Shown here piece by piece: positions 7,601 to 16,152 of a stretch of 19,473 bases of DNA (position 1 is its first letter; each line of letters opens with the position of its first letter). Origin of the DNA: Lachnospiraceae bacterium UBA3401 (GTDB lineage: Bacteria; Bacillota; Clostridia; Lachnospirales; Lachnospiraceae); NCBI GenBank assembly GCA_002358575.1, contig DEPD01000135.1, positions 1 through 19,473 of the forward strand. The letters are read 5' to 3'. The position numbers and the translations under genes are program-made. The notes beneath the pieces are model-generated. The model did no database searches and was not told where the DNA came from. It saw only the letters and a list, made by a program, of their open reading frames with translations.

Positions 7601-8266
7601 GCAATTGGTCTAATATGGGGAGTTTATGAGAGTGACAAGTTGCTTCAAAGTTTTCGCTATATGGAGGATGGCTCTTTTAATACGCAGGATGGGGACGCCT
7701 ATAATTTGCCAAAACATACAAACATTAGTTTAGTACACCCTGTAGAACTTTCTGATGAGGAGAAAGCAGCATGGAAAGAGCAGCTTGCGGATTATGAAAT
7801 TACGCAGCCAATTGAGCAGCTTGACAGGGCTGTTTATTGTATGACAGAGGAAGAGGAAGGCAAAAAGCGCATGGAGCGTTTTGGCGGTTATGTGCTGAAT
7901 GATCTAGCACTGGATGGCAAAATGGCTAGTCTTGGTTGGTATCGTGGCGCTATTGGAGACGCAGGCAGTTATAACACTTACTATCGTAAAGATGTGGAGA
8001 TTGACATGGGTGTAGAGTTGCACTTTTCGGGTAGTTGTGTAGGGTGGCATCAAGGAGACGTGACAGTGTATGATGCCAGATTTTATAAGGCGAAATCGAT
8101 AGGATTTGGCAGCTATGGATATATGGATGCGGACAAGAAGGATGCCTATCTGTTACAGAATGTTCCATCACGATATTTTAGCGAGATTGTGCGCCAGCTT
8201 ACGAAGGCCACTGTATCGAGTGATGAGCGGGATACGGATTGGAAGAAAGAAGCAGGACTTATATAG
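4697..8266 (+). CDS. DUF4132 domain-containing protein, array member 1
   Basis: This is a large soluble protein of 1,189 aa with no signal peptide or membrane segments. The C-terminal part carries the DUF4132 hallmarks: ITREELDDRIVPNF near residue 850, the linker NLPVPGKKDD near 901, KNPLMHQFAIGLIWGVY near 970, HPVELSDEEKAAW followed by DYEITQPIEQLDRA near 1030, then ERFGGYV and GWYRG. The middle looks like an alpha-helical, HEAT-like solenoid. The N-terminal part contains motifs shared by all paralogs here: DLAERYL, FAIGHG, RQLEKNQESY and TPHAELAKEYL. Known relatives are E. coli YehI (about 1,210 aa) and MolR. Their biochemical role is unresolved. Unlike MolR there is no recognisable WGR domain. 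AGGAGG 7-12 nt upstream supports the start. It is the first gene of the array and the most divergent of the three, with its own promoter upstream. Confidence 0.88.
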   Translation: MTVTPDNKLIGRMLDLLNKLGISQRDCDLAERYLREEVDDEVLKQFVRKDLSVPSYNLYSEGWTITRQVNKSANRTVFVRFFNIIFAIGHGTGHRLFWYEALNIEEYALYKKMVTYMSGVTEDEENFFQYYEYSQLMKMAQNNLQNLIEAIPYLKEESELYAAAGLAMYFCTKYENPGTVEAEDEAYMAEYENIVLECFDSWLAGLGCAAHEKVISALREKKQAGDFTGRIEHTSMKMEEQRTFCFLCTFAYLNFQLSDVLLAVIQTCAAVNAELMLVSIRYVFIGNNGCRTHLAFRGMDYDELFHIEPALYICMAAINNYDKILVRQLEKNQESYRKVMEREKCQELVHIYMRAWRNGIPRVVSEVTEDVLITLKNVMQKANPDLYEQVVRNAAPDYEPVIELLVPPTPHAELAKEYLLGNCKVSELYPYDKEFGDRFEDGLYKVKKVLDKFKKHNFDEAFIDRCRVFLILRKFPHIEYEMQECKGEKGLSEFFAKLDKEELDLAHQLQAFALLYKENLQYDNEIKLLKKCVEEKYTKFLQENREEAIQMFAIADAEARCFGLCLFEKDPQCYKQEILSYTKDSSSLVQRELTRIFCAHREWEEDVKTMLNGKKASQRQLAIWILLRWQEKGGDYHELLSQALENEKSGKLVTLLEKVLKLQEKDQNQPKKPVTKEDLIKQVHQGGRKRTIAWAYETPFSPVHMTDGSIADEEYLQAILLCYTAQIQRGIDKNAQLLAADLNTSEFAVYVNELFDKWIAQGAEAKKGWVLFAASIHGKEDIIPKLYHQIQEWTKVSRGAIAAEAVMALALNLSPRALLLVDNIARKFKHKQVKGGAVMALDEAAKMRGITREELDDRIVPNFDLDENMQRTFDYGARSFKVTLTSTLDIEVFDETGKKLKNLPVPGKKDDDSKAAEAYAAFKEMKKQIKTAVTNQKERLEHVLSIKREWSTDAWNNLFVKNPLMHQFAIGLIWGVYESDKLLQSFRYMEDGSFNTQDGDAYNLPKHTNISLVHPVELSDEEKAAWKEQLADYEITQPIEQLDRAVYCMTEEEEGKKRMERFGGYVLNDLALDGKMASLGWYRGAIGDAGSYNTYYRKDVEIDMGVELHFSGSCVGWHQGDVTVYDARFYKAKSIGFGSYGYMDADKKDAYLLQNVPSRYFSEIVRQLTKATVSSDERDTDWKKEAGLI

Positions 8267-8329
8267 GAACGAATTAAGTGAGTGGATTTTACTCATGATT
8301 ATGGTTTTTGATAGGGAGGAGGCGCTGTT

Positions 8330-8716
8330 ATGAAATCAAATAAAAATAGTTCATCAATTGCAGAAGTGTTTGCAATATTGCCAGAGTTAAAAATTTCAGA
8401 ACAGGAATGTGAGCTGGCAAAGCAGTATCTAAATGGTGTGGTGGGTGACGAGGCGCTAGACCAATTTCAGCGGATTAATTACAAGTCGATAGCAGTTTCA
8501 AGTGAGGTGTGCTATGAATTGGACAGAATCATCGGAAGATTGGATCGGAAGGAGAGCAGAGTGGTATGTATCCGGTTGTTTAATCTGTTGTTTGCAATTG
8601 GACATGCCTCCTGTGTTGAATTATTTTACTTTGGTGGGTCTCCTGAAGATTCTTTTGAGCAGGCACAGGAGTGTGCACTTTACAAAAGAATTACGATATT
8701 TATTAATAGTATATGA
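8330..8716 (+). CDS. N-terminal fragment of a DUF4132-array paralog
   Basis: The 128-aa product aligns with the first ~130 residues of its full-length neighbours. It contains ECELAKQYLNGVVGDEALDQ, then IRLFNLLFAIGHASC and ECALYKRITIF, and then stops. The closest match by eye is to members 2 and 3. It lacks the entire solenoid and DUF4132 parts, so it is most likely a truncated gene left by an internal deletion between tandem copies. It keeps a very strong ribosome binding site (GGGAGGAGG, about 7 nt before ATG), so a short protein may still be made. A single frameshift does not rescue it: the alternative frame across 8714 also stops within about 20 nt (YETYAD then TAA), and the next 100 bp show no resemblance to the missing part. 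It could be a functional stand-alone N-domain, but decay is the simpler reading. Confidence 0.7.
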   Translation: MKSNKNSSSIAEVFAILPELKISEQECELAKQYLNGVVGDEALDQFQRINYKSIAVSSEVCYELDRIIGRLDRKESRVVCIRLFNLLFAIGHASCVELFYFGGSPEDSFEQAQECALYKRITIFINSI

Positions 8717-8802
8717 AACATATGCTGATTAAATATGTGTACATATAGTGGAGAATCTGTCACAAAAGCAGATGAAAAGAAGATTCTGAGCGTTATTAAT
8801 GA

Positions 8803-8810
8803 AAGGTGGA
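8803..8810 (+). promoter_or_regulatory. ribosome binding site that selects the start of array member 2
   Basis: AAGGTGGA ends 8 nt before ATG-8819. The longer in-frame start at 8735 has no such site. Its extra 28 residues have no counterpart in the paralogs, whose N-termini align with the residues from 8819. Confidence 0.65.
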
Positions 8811-8818
8811 TTATAAGA

Positions 8819-11800
8819 ATGGAAGTAAATGCAAACGGCAAACAGATCAATAATATGCTAACATTTTTGGCAAAGCGTGGTGTGTCAACACAAGACTGTG
8901 CACTAGCAGAAAGATATTTGAATTGTGAAGTAGGAGAGGAGGCGTTAGAACAATTTCAACAGATAAATTTTGCAGCAATGACTATTCCATATTCAGAGAG
9001 AGAGACATTTGACTCCATTATGGAGGGGCTGAATAGAAGTGAAAAGCGGGCGACCTGTATCCAGTTTCTAAATGTGTTGTTTGCAATTGGTCATGGCTCT
9101 TGTAGTGCACTATTTACACTATTGTCTCGAAGCATTATTAAGGATGCGAAGGAATGTGCACTCTACAAACGAATTGTTTTATTTATAGAATTAGGAATAG
9201 AGTACACGGGATATCTACGTGTGTATGAGTTGCAGACTTTGATGGAAATGGCACAAAATAACCCTGAGATATTGCGCGAAACACTAGAACCACTTAAGGA
9301 GGAGGGCGCAAAATATTATCGGATAATGCTTGCTGTGTATTTTTGCATGAAATATGGAAAAGTACGACCGCTTGACGCAGAGGATATAGAGCTTATGAAG
9401 GCATATGAAGATGAGATGCTTGATTGGTTAAAGGAATATCTTGCACAGCAAGGATGTGTCACGCAGGAGGAAATTGTAACTGCAATTCGCACACAAAAGC
9501 TTACAAGTCAACTGCTGGATGAAGTGCGTCAGGTGCGTCAGAGCCGGTTGTTTGCAGAGCCTGCCCGCAAGCAGCTTTGTTTTTTAGGGAGTATGGCATA
9601 TTTGAATTTTATGCTTTCTAATGTGCTGTTAGATGTGCTCAGAACATGTATGGCTATGGATGCGGAGTGGGTACTATGTACAATAGATGAGGTTTCCATA
9701 GGAACGCTGGATGCAAGCCGCAGAATAAAAAGCAAAGGCGGCGACTATGACACTTTGTTTTGGATTGAGCCAGAAACTTATATTCGCTGGGCAGCAGTTA
9801 AAGAATATACCCATATCCTAGAAAGACAGCTTGAAAAAAATCAAGAGAGCTATTTAAAGGCTATGGAGGAAAATAAGTTTCCATCGCTGCTTGCGAAGAC
9901 AAACCGAAGTTTTACAAGCGCGCCATATGTGACAAATCAGATGAAGGATGTGATACAAAAGAAAAATCCCAATCTATACAAACAAGTTGCCAGAAACTTT
10001 AATTATGATGTAGTGATTGACTATCTTGTCAAGGATACACCCCATGCAGAATTGGCAAAAGCATACTTGCGGGGAGAGAGTAACATTACAGAATTATACC
10101 CATATGTAGAGGAACTTTCGGGGCAATATGTTTCCCATAATTATATGGAACAGCAAAGGAAACATTGTGGTGACAAGGGGTTCTTTAACAGATGTAAGGC
10201 GTTTATGGTATTGACTTGTTCGGAAAATACAACAGTGGTAGATGATTGTTGGAGTACAGATTCATTGGAAGAAATAGAGAAGTTTTATCAAATGCTCTGT
10301 GATGAAAATTTAGATATTGCTTATCAGTTTAAAGGTGTCGTAGCATGTTACAGTGCTTATGATAATGCAATTGGATGCTCCTTGAGTACATTTGAGGAGG
10401 GGACTGTGGAGGCATTTGCACGTTATCTAAACGGCGAGCGGAGGGAAGAAACCCTTGCGGCATTTTCAGGAGCAAAGGCAGAGGGCCGCTATCTTGGATT
10501 ACTTGTTATGAAAAGAGACCCAGCACGCAATCAGCAGGAGATTTTAAATTATGCAACGGACAGTTCTAAGCTTGTGCGAGAAGAACTGCTAACTATTTTA
10601 TATGCGCAAAAGGATTGGGAAAATGAGATAAAGGCACTTTTGCAGGCGAAGAAAGCAGCACAGCGGGAGATTGCAATACAGGTATTGTCGCACTGGCAGC
10701 AGGAAGGCAGCGATTACAACGAAGTGCTTAGACAGGCGATGGAGAAAGAGAAAAATGCAAAAGTGCTGACTTTGTTGCAGAGTGTACTGAACATACAGGA
10801 AAGAGAAAAGCCAGAAGAGACACTCTCCAAAGAAGATTTGGTAAAGCAGTTGCATAAGGGCGGCAAGAAGAAAAGTTTGGCATGGGCATATGAAAAGCCA
10901 TTCTCACCAGTGTATAAAACAGATGGTTCGGAGGCTTCCGAGGAATATTTGCAGGCGGTTTTACTTTGCTATGTGTCACAGGAAAAGAGTGGTGTCAATA
11001 AAACTGCACAGCTTCTTGCAGATGATTTGCAGCCAATACAGTTTGCTGTCTATGTCAACGAATTGTTTGATAGATGGCTTGCAGCGGGTGCAGAATCTAA
11101 AAAGCGCTGGGTTTTGTATGCAGCGGCAATTCATGGCGGCGAGGATATAATACAAAAGCTACAACATCAAATACAAGAGTGGCCGCAGGTAGCAAGAGGA
11201 GCGATTGCGGCGGAAGCAGTGAAGGCGCTCGCACTAAATCCTTCGCCGCGTGCGTTGTTACTTGTGGATGGGATTGCGCGAAAGTTTAAATTTAAACAGG
11301 TGCGGGCTGCGGCGGGAGAGGCGCTTGCGTTTGCGGCTTCTGAGCTTGGCATCACGCGCGAGGAGCTCTCAGATCGAATTGTGCCAGACCTTGGATTTGA
11401 TGAAAATATGGAGCGGACATTTGATTACGGTGAACGCATATTTAAGGTGCAGCTTACACAGACTCTTGATTTTGAAGTATATGATGAAAATGGAAAGAAA
11501 CTCAAAAATCTGCCTGCACCGGGAAAGAAGGATGATGCGGCAAAGGCAGCAGCGGCATATGAGGATTTTAAGCAGTTGAAAAAGCAGATGAAAACCACTG
11601 TCAGCAGTCAGAAAGCGCGGTTGGAGTATGCATTGTTGGTTCGGCGAGAATGGCTTGTGGATGCATGGAAAAATCTGTTTGTAAAAAATCCGTTAATGCA
11701 TCAGTTTGCAATTGGTTTAATCTGGGGTGTCTATGAGGAAGAAAAACTGGTGCAGAGTTTCCGTTATATGGAGGATGGTTCCTTTAACACACAGGACGAG

Positions 11801-12373
11801 GAAGAATACACTCTGCCAGAAAATGCGCATATTAGTTTGGTGCACCCCATGGAGCTTTCAGAGGAGGAGAGAACGGCGTGGAAGGAACAGCTTGCGGACT
11901 ATGAAATTACACAGCCGATAGAACAACTTGACAGACCAATTTACTATATGACAGTGGAGGAGGCAGACAAGAAAGGATTGGAGCGTTTTGGCGGATATCT
12001 TATCAACGACCTTTCCCTAAATGGAAAAATGTCAGGACTTGGCTGGTATCGTGGTTCTGTACAGGATGCGGGCTGTTTTTATACCTATTATCGCGAAGAT
12101 CCAGAGGCTGGTATTGGTGTGGAGCTTCACTTTTCAGGCGCTTGTGTTGGGTATTCTGAGGGGAATGTGACAATCTATGATGTCCGTTTTTACAAGGCGG
12201 GAACAATTGAACACGGCAGTTATACCTATGACGAGGCAGATGCAAACAAGGCATATTTCTTAAAGGATATTCCACCGCGGTATTTTAGCGAGATTGTGCT
12301 GCAGCTTGCAAGATTAACTGCATCGTGTGAAGAACGGGATGAAGACTGGCGCAAGGATACGAGGCTGATATAG
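8819..12373 (+). CDS. DUF4132 domain-containing protein, array member 2
   Basis: The product is 1,184 aa from ATG-8819; the frame is open from 8735 but the shorter start aligns with the paralogs. Order of parts: an N-terminal region with DCALAERYL and LFAIGHGSC; a helical middle with RQLEKNQESYLKAM, TPHAELAKAYL and HEAT-like helices such as ARGAIAAEAVKALAL; then DUF4132 with ITREELSDRIVPDLG, LPAPGKKDD near residue 897, KNPLMHQFAIGLIWGVY, DYEITQPIEQLDRP near 1024, ERFGGYL and LGWYRGSVQDAG. It is much closer to member 3 than to member 1 in the C-terminal half: over the 81 residues from ARGA to DYGE only 6 differ from member 3. The N-terminal halves differ widely. It probably lies in one transcript with member 1, 86 nt upstream of the N-fragment stop apart. 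No catalytic motif is recognised. Confidence 0.88.
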   Translation: MEVNANGKQINNMLTFLAKRGVSTQDCALAERYLNCEVGEEALEQFQQINFAAMTIPYSERETFDSIMEGLNRSEKRATCIQFLNVLFAIGHGSCSALFTLLSRSIIKDAKECALYKRIVLFIELGIEYTGYLRVYELQTLMEMAQNNPEILRETLEPLKEEGAKYYRIMLAVYFCMKYGKVRPLDAEDIELMKAYEDEMLDWLKEYLAQQGCVTQEEIVTAIRTQKLTSQLLDEVRQVRQSRLFAEPARKQLCFLGSMAYLNFMLSNVLLDVLRTCMAMDAEWVLCTIDEVSIGTLDASRRIKSKGGDYDTLFWIEPETYIRWAAVKEYTHILERQLEKNQESYLKAMEENKFPSLLAKTNRSFTSAPYVTNQMKDVIQKKNPNLYKQVARNFNYDVVIDYLVKDTPHAELAKAYLRGESNITELYPYVEELSGQYVSHNYMEQQRKHCGDKGFFNRCKAFMVLTCSENTTVVDDCWSTDSLEEIEKFYQMLCDENLDIAYQFKGVVACYSAYDNAIGCSLSTFEEGTVEAFARYLNGERREETLAAFSGAKAEGRYLGLLVMKRDPARNQQEILNYATDSSKLVREELLTILYAQKDWENEIKALLQAKKAAQREIAIQVLSHWQQEGSDYNEVLRQAMEKEKNAKVLTLLQSVLNIQEREKPEETLSKEDLVKQLHKGGKKKSLAWAYEKPFSPVYKTDGSEASEEYLQAVLLCYVSQEKSGVNKTAQLLADDLQPIQFAVYVNELFDRWLAAGAESKKRWVLYAAAIHGGEDIIQKLQHQIQEWPQVARGAIAAEAVKALALNPSPRALLLVDGIARKFKFKQVRAAAGEALAFAASELGITREELSDRIVPDLGFDENMERTFDYGERIFKVQLTQTLDFEVYDENGKKLKNLPAPGKKDDAAKAAAAYEDFKQLKKQMKTTVSSQKARLEYALLVRREWLVDAWKNLFVKNPLMHQFAIGLIWGVYEEEKLVQSFRYMEDGSFNTQDEEEYTLPENAHISLVHPMELSEEERTAWKEQLADYEITQPIEQLDRPIYYMTVEEADKKGLERFGGYLINDLSLNGKMSGLGWYRGSVQDAGCFYTYYREDPEAGIGVELHFSGACVGYSEGNVTIYDVRFYKAGTIEHGSYTYDEADANKAYFLKDIPPRYFSEIVLQLARLTASCEERDEDWRKDTRLI

Positions 12374-12451
12374 TTTTTAGAAGCCTATTTAAAGGAAAGA
12401 GGTTTTAAGGCTACGACGAAATAGACGATATGGAAAAGGAGAGATTTTGTC

Positions 12452-15400
12452 ATGGTAATAAACGCAGAGGACAAGAGAATTATAAGAATGCTGATCTTTC
12501 TGGAAAAATTGGGTATTTCTGGACCAGACTGCGCATTGGCAGAAAAGTATTTGGATGGCAGAGTTGGTGACGAGGTGTTAGACCAATTTCAGCGAATTGA
12601 TTTTACGGCCGTCCAAATTCCAGATGAAGTGCTGCAAGAGCTTGATGCGATTGAGTGGGAAATTATTGGACGAGGCGAAGGGTATCCATTGTGGATACGA
12701 CTATTTAATGTGCTGTTTGCAATTGGTCATAATACAAGCAGTGTTTTGTTTTCTCATAATTGTGTGAATGGTGAGCGCTATAAAGCGATGGTAATTTATA
12801 TAGAAAAATGTTCTGAGGAAACAGGATATCTAAATAATCATCACAAGACTTGTTTTGATATGGGTGGACTAATGCATGAGATTGATAATAAGCCTGAAAA
12901 AGTACGAGAAATTATAGCGCAATTAAAAAACGAGGGAGCAAAATATTATTTGTCAGTTTTAGCAGCATATTTTTATAAAAAATATACAGATGCAAAATTG
13001 ATAGCGGCAGAGGATACGGAGTTGATGCAAGTATATGAGGAGGGAATGTTAGAGTGTCTTGATGAATGGCTGGCGCAGCAAAACTGTCCTACACGGGAAA
13101 AAATTGTGACCGCAATCCATACACAGCAGCTTACAGCAGAATTACTTGTTGGTGTGAAACCATGCAGTTTTACAGATTCTGATCGTAAAAAGCTTTGTTT
13201 TATTGGCAGTATGTCATATTTAAATGTTATGCTGTCTGAAATGCTATTGGATATTGTCAGGACATGTTTGGCCGTGGATGCGGAATGGATACTTCTTGCA
13301 ATGTCTGATGCGATAGATAAATCGCCAGGTGCCAAAGATAGAATTGGACAAGATTATAGTGAATTGTTTTGGATTGAACCAGAAACATATATTCGATGGG
13401 CTGCCTTTGAGATTGCATATGCGTATACGGTGTGTAGATATCATGAAGAATATGTATGTTCGGTTCAGATACCAATTTTAAAGAGACAGCTTGAAAAAAA
13501 TCAGGAAAGTTATTTAAAGGCATTAGGTGAAAAAGGATACACAACTCTTCTTGCAAAAAAGGGATACAGATTGGATGAAGCAATTAGTTCTATTAATGTG
13601 TTAAAAGATATATTGCAGAAGGAGAATCCGGCTTTGTATGAAAAGATTGGTGCAGGAAAGCCAAATTACGAACAAATTATTCATTATTTGGTTCAGGACA
13701 CACCGCACGCAGAGTTAGCAAGAGAGTATTTGCGGGGACATGGAACGATTTCAGAATTGTATCCGTATGAGGAAGAATTTTCTACAGCGTATATTTTCTA
13801 TGGCTATTTAGAGAAACATAAAAAGCACTGGAAGGATATCGCATTTCTCCATCGGTGTAAGACCTTTCTAGTGCTGATTGGTTCTGACCGCACAACTATT
13901 GTTGAGAAGCGTGACAAGGAACAAACAAAACAAGTGGAACAGTTTTTCCAGATGCTTGAGCATGAGAATTTGGATATTGCCCATCAAATCAATGGTTTTG
14001 TGGCATCATATAAGGCATATAATGGACCGAACGGATGCACCACCAAAACATTTGTAAAGGGAGCGATCAATGTGTTTGCAAAGTATCTGAACAGTGAACG
14101 GCGGAAGGAGACGCTCACAGCTTTTTCCAATGCAAAGGCGGAGGGGCGTTATTTGGCGCTGCTTGCAATGCGCAAAGATATTGGGCGAAACAAACAGGAA
14201 ATTTTAAACTATACATCAGATAGCACAAAGATTGTCAAAGAAGTGCTTTTGGATATTTTGTACGAACAGAGAGATTGGGAGGAGGATATAAAGGCTCTTT
14301 TAGATGCAAAGAAAGCGGTACAGCGGGAGCTGGCGGTGCAGGTGTTAGCACATTGGCAGCAGGAAGGCAGCAATTATAAAGATGTGTTTTTGCAAGCAAT
14401 GAAAAAAGAGAAAAATGCAAAAGTCCAGTCCCTGATGCAGAGTACGCTCAACATACAAGAGTGTGATTTGCCACAGCAGGTCCTTTCACAAGAGGAATTG
14501 ATAAAGCAACTACATAAAGGCGGAAAAAAGAAAAGTTTGGCGTGGGCTTATGAAAAGCCATTTTTTCCAGTGCACAGAACAGATGGCGGGGAGGCTTCCG
14601 AATCGCATTTGCAAGCCATTTTGTTGTGCTATGTGTCGCAGGACAAAAGCGGTATTAGTAAAAATGCGCAATTGCTTGCAGAGAATTTGCAGCCCACAGA
14701 GATTGCAATTTATATGAATGAGCTGTTCGACAGATGGCTTGCGGCGGGCGCTGAGACCAAAAAGCGTTGGGTGCTTTATGCAACGGCAATTCACGGAGGC
14801 GAAGAGATGGTGCAAAAGTTACAACATCAAATACAGGAATGGCCACAGGCGGCAAGGGGAGCCCTTGCTGCGGAAGCAGTGAAAGCACTTGCTTTGAGTC
14901 CATCACCGCGCGCGTTACTTCTAGTAGATGGTATTGCGCGGAAATTTAAGTTCAAACAGGTTCGGGCGGCTGCGCAAGAGGCGCTTGCGTTTGCTGCGTC
15001 CGAACTAAAGATTACCCGCGAGGAACTTTCTGACCGCATTGTGCCCGATTTAGGATTTGATGCAAATATGGAAAGAGTATTTGACTATGGAGAACATAAG
15101 TTTATTGTTAAGCTTTCGCCAGTGCTTGACCTTGAAATATATGATGAGAACGAAAAAAAGTTAAAAAATCTGCCTGCACCAGGAAAGAAAGATGATGAAG
15201 CCAAGGTAGCAGCGGCTTATGAGGATTTTAAACAACTAAAAAAGCAGATGAAAATAACTGTTAGCAGCCAGAAAGCACGATTGGAATATGCGCTGTCTGT
15301 TCGACGGGAGTGGCTTGTAGATGCATGGAAGAATCTGTTTGTAAAAAATCCGCTGATGCATCAGTTTGCAATTGGTTTAATCTGGGGCGTTTATGATAAA

Positions 15401-16042
15401 GATAAGTTGATTCAAAGTTTTCGTTATATGGAGGATGGTTCTTTTACTACACAGGACGAGGAAGAGTACACATTGCCAGAAGATGCGCACATCAGTTTGA
15501 TGCACCCTATGGAACTTTCTGATGAGGAGAAAGCTGCATGGAAGGAGCAATTGGAGGATTATGAAATTACACAGCCAATCGAACAGTTGGACAGGGCAGT
15601 TTATGTTAGGACTGAGGAAGAAGCAGACAAAAAAGGATTGGAGCGTTTCGGCGGGTATCTTGTCAATGACCTTTCTCTGAATGGAAAACTGACAGGACTT
15701 GGTTGGTATCGTGGTTCCGTGCAGGATGAAGGAGTTTTTTATAGTTATTACCGCGAAGAGGAAGAGATTGGGATTGGCGTAGAGTTGCGTTTTTCAGGGG
15801 CATATGTCGGAGGCATGAATGATAATGTGACAATCTATGATGTGCGTTTTTATAAGGCGGGAACAATAGCGCATGGCAGTTATATTTATGATGAGGCGGA
15901 CAAAGAGAAGGCATATTTCTTAAAAGATGTTCCTGCACGGTATTTTAGCGAGATAATACTACAACTGACCAAGGTGATACCAGCAAATGCGCAGCGAGAC
16001 GAAACTTGGCGGGAGAGCGCAAAGTTATTAATAACACTTTAA
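12452..16042 (+). CDS. DUF4132 domain-containing protein, array member 3
   Basis: This is a 1,196-aa cytosolic-type protein with the same architecture as member 2. Its N-terminal motifs are DCALAEKYLDGRVGDE and LFAIGHNTS. Its DUF4132 part has ITREELSDRIVPDLG, LPAPGKKDD near residue 906, KNPLMHQFAIGLIWGVY, DYEITQPIEQLDRA near 1034, ERFGGYL and LGWYRGSVQDEG. It carries an insertion of about 20 residues between RWAAF and LKRQLEKNQESY that the other two lack. The C-terminus ends in LLITL, slightly longer than the RLI/GLI ends of its neighbours. AAAGGAGAG 8 nt upstream supports ATG-12452. The gene follows member 2 after 78 nt, with no terminator seen, so it is probably in the same operon. Function is unknown; relation to E. 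coli YehI/MolR is by the DUF4132 domain. Confidence 0.88.
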   Translation: MVINAEDKRIIRMLIFLEKLGISGPDCALAEKYLDGRVGDEVLDQFQRIDFTAVQIPDEVLQELDAIEWEIIGRGEGYPLWIRLFNVLFAIGHNTSSVLFSHNCVNGERYKAMVIYIEKCSEETGYLNNHHKTCFDMGGLMHEIDNKPEKVREIIAQLKNEGAKYYLSVLAAYFYKKYTDAKLIAAEDTELMQVYEEGMLECLDEWLAQQNCPTREKIVTAIHTQQLTAELLVGVKPCSFTDSDRKKLCFIGSMSYLNVMLSEMLLDIVRTCLAVDAEWILLAMSDAIDKSPGAKDRIGQDYSELFWIEPETYIRWAAFEIAYAYTVCRYHEEYVCSVQIPILKRQLEKNQESYLKALGEKGYTTLLAKKGYRLDEAISSINVLKDILQKENPALYEKIGAGKPNYEQIIHYLVQDTPHAELAREYLRGHGTISELYPYEEEFSTAYIFYGYLEKHKKHWKDIAFLHRCKTFLVLIGSDRTTIVEKRDKEQTKQVEQFFQMLEHENLDIAHQINGFVASYKAYNGPNGCTTKTFVKGAINVFAKYLNSERRKETLTAFSNAKAEGRYLALLAMRKDIGRNKQEILNYTSDSTKIVKEVLLDILYEQRDWEEDIKALLDAKKAVQRELAVQVLAHWQQEGSNYKDVFLQAMKKEKNAKVQSLMQSTLNIQECDLPQQVLSQEELIKQLHKGGKKKSLAWAYEKPFFPVHRTDGGEASESHLQAILLCYVSQDKSGISKNAQLLAENLQPTEIAIYMNELFDRWLAAGAETKKRWVLYATAIHGGEEMVQKLQHQIQEWPQAARGALAAEAVKALALSPSPRALLLVDGIARKFKFKQVRAAAQEALAFAASELKITREELSDRIVPDLGFDANMERVFDYGEHKFIVKLSPVLDLEIYDENEKKLKNLPAPGKKDDEAKVAAAYEDFKQLKKQMKITVSSQKARLEYALSVRREWLVDAWKNLFVKNPLMHQFAIGLIWGVYDKDKLIQSFRYMEDGSFTTQDEEEYTLPEDAHISLMHPMELSDEEKAAWKEQLEDYEITQPIEQLDRAVYVRTEEEADKKGLERFGGYLVNDLSLNGKLTGLGWYRGSVQDEGVFYSYYREEEEIGIGVELRFSGAYVGGMNDNVTIYDVRFYKAGTIAHGSYIYDEADKEKAYFLKDVPARYFSEIILQLTKVIPANAQRDETWRESAKLLITL

Positions 16043-16051
16043 TATTACTTT

Positions 16052-16152
16052 CCGCCACGTTATTTTAGGAGATGGTGTCACAGGTTGCCCGGGCAGTTGC
16101 ATTGAGCAAGGAACACAATTTCAATTGGAAGAAAGAAGCACCAACGATTTAA
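16052..16152 (+). pseudogene. C-terminal remnant of another DUF4132 paralog
   Basis: Directly after member 3, reading PPRYF in one frame and then, after one missing base near 16068, EMVSQVARAVALSK...NWKKEAPTI and TAA in the next, reproduces the C-terminal end of the array proteins. Member 1 ends PSRYFSEIVRQL...DWKKEAGLI. The DNA also matches: TATTTTAGGAGATGG stands where paralogs have TATTTTAGCGAGAT. Everything upstream of this ~33-codon tail is missing. It therefore marks a further array member lost by deletion or recombination. Its stop overlaps the stop of the converging minus-strand gene, which suggests this was the original end of the array. Confidence 0.8.

Noticed and set aside
8700..8760. 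Sequencing frameshift as the cause of the 128-aa fragment
   Set aside because: Both relevant frames stop quickly and the following 100 bp do not resemble the missing protein, so a deletion fits better than an error.
8735..8818. 28-residue N-terminal extension of array member 2
   Set aside because: No ribosome binding site for ATG-8735 and no counterpart in members 1 and 3; ATG-8819 has one and aligns with the paralogs.
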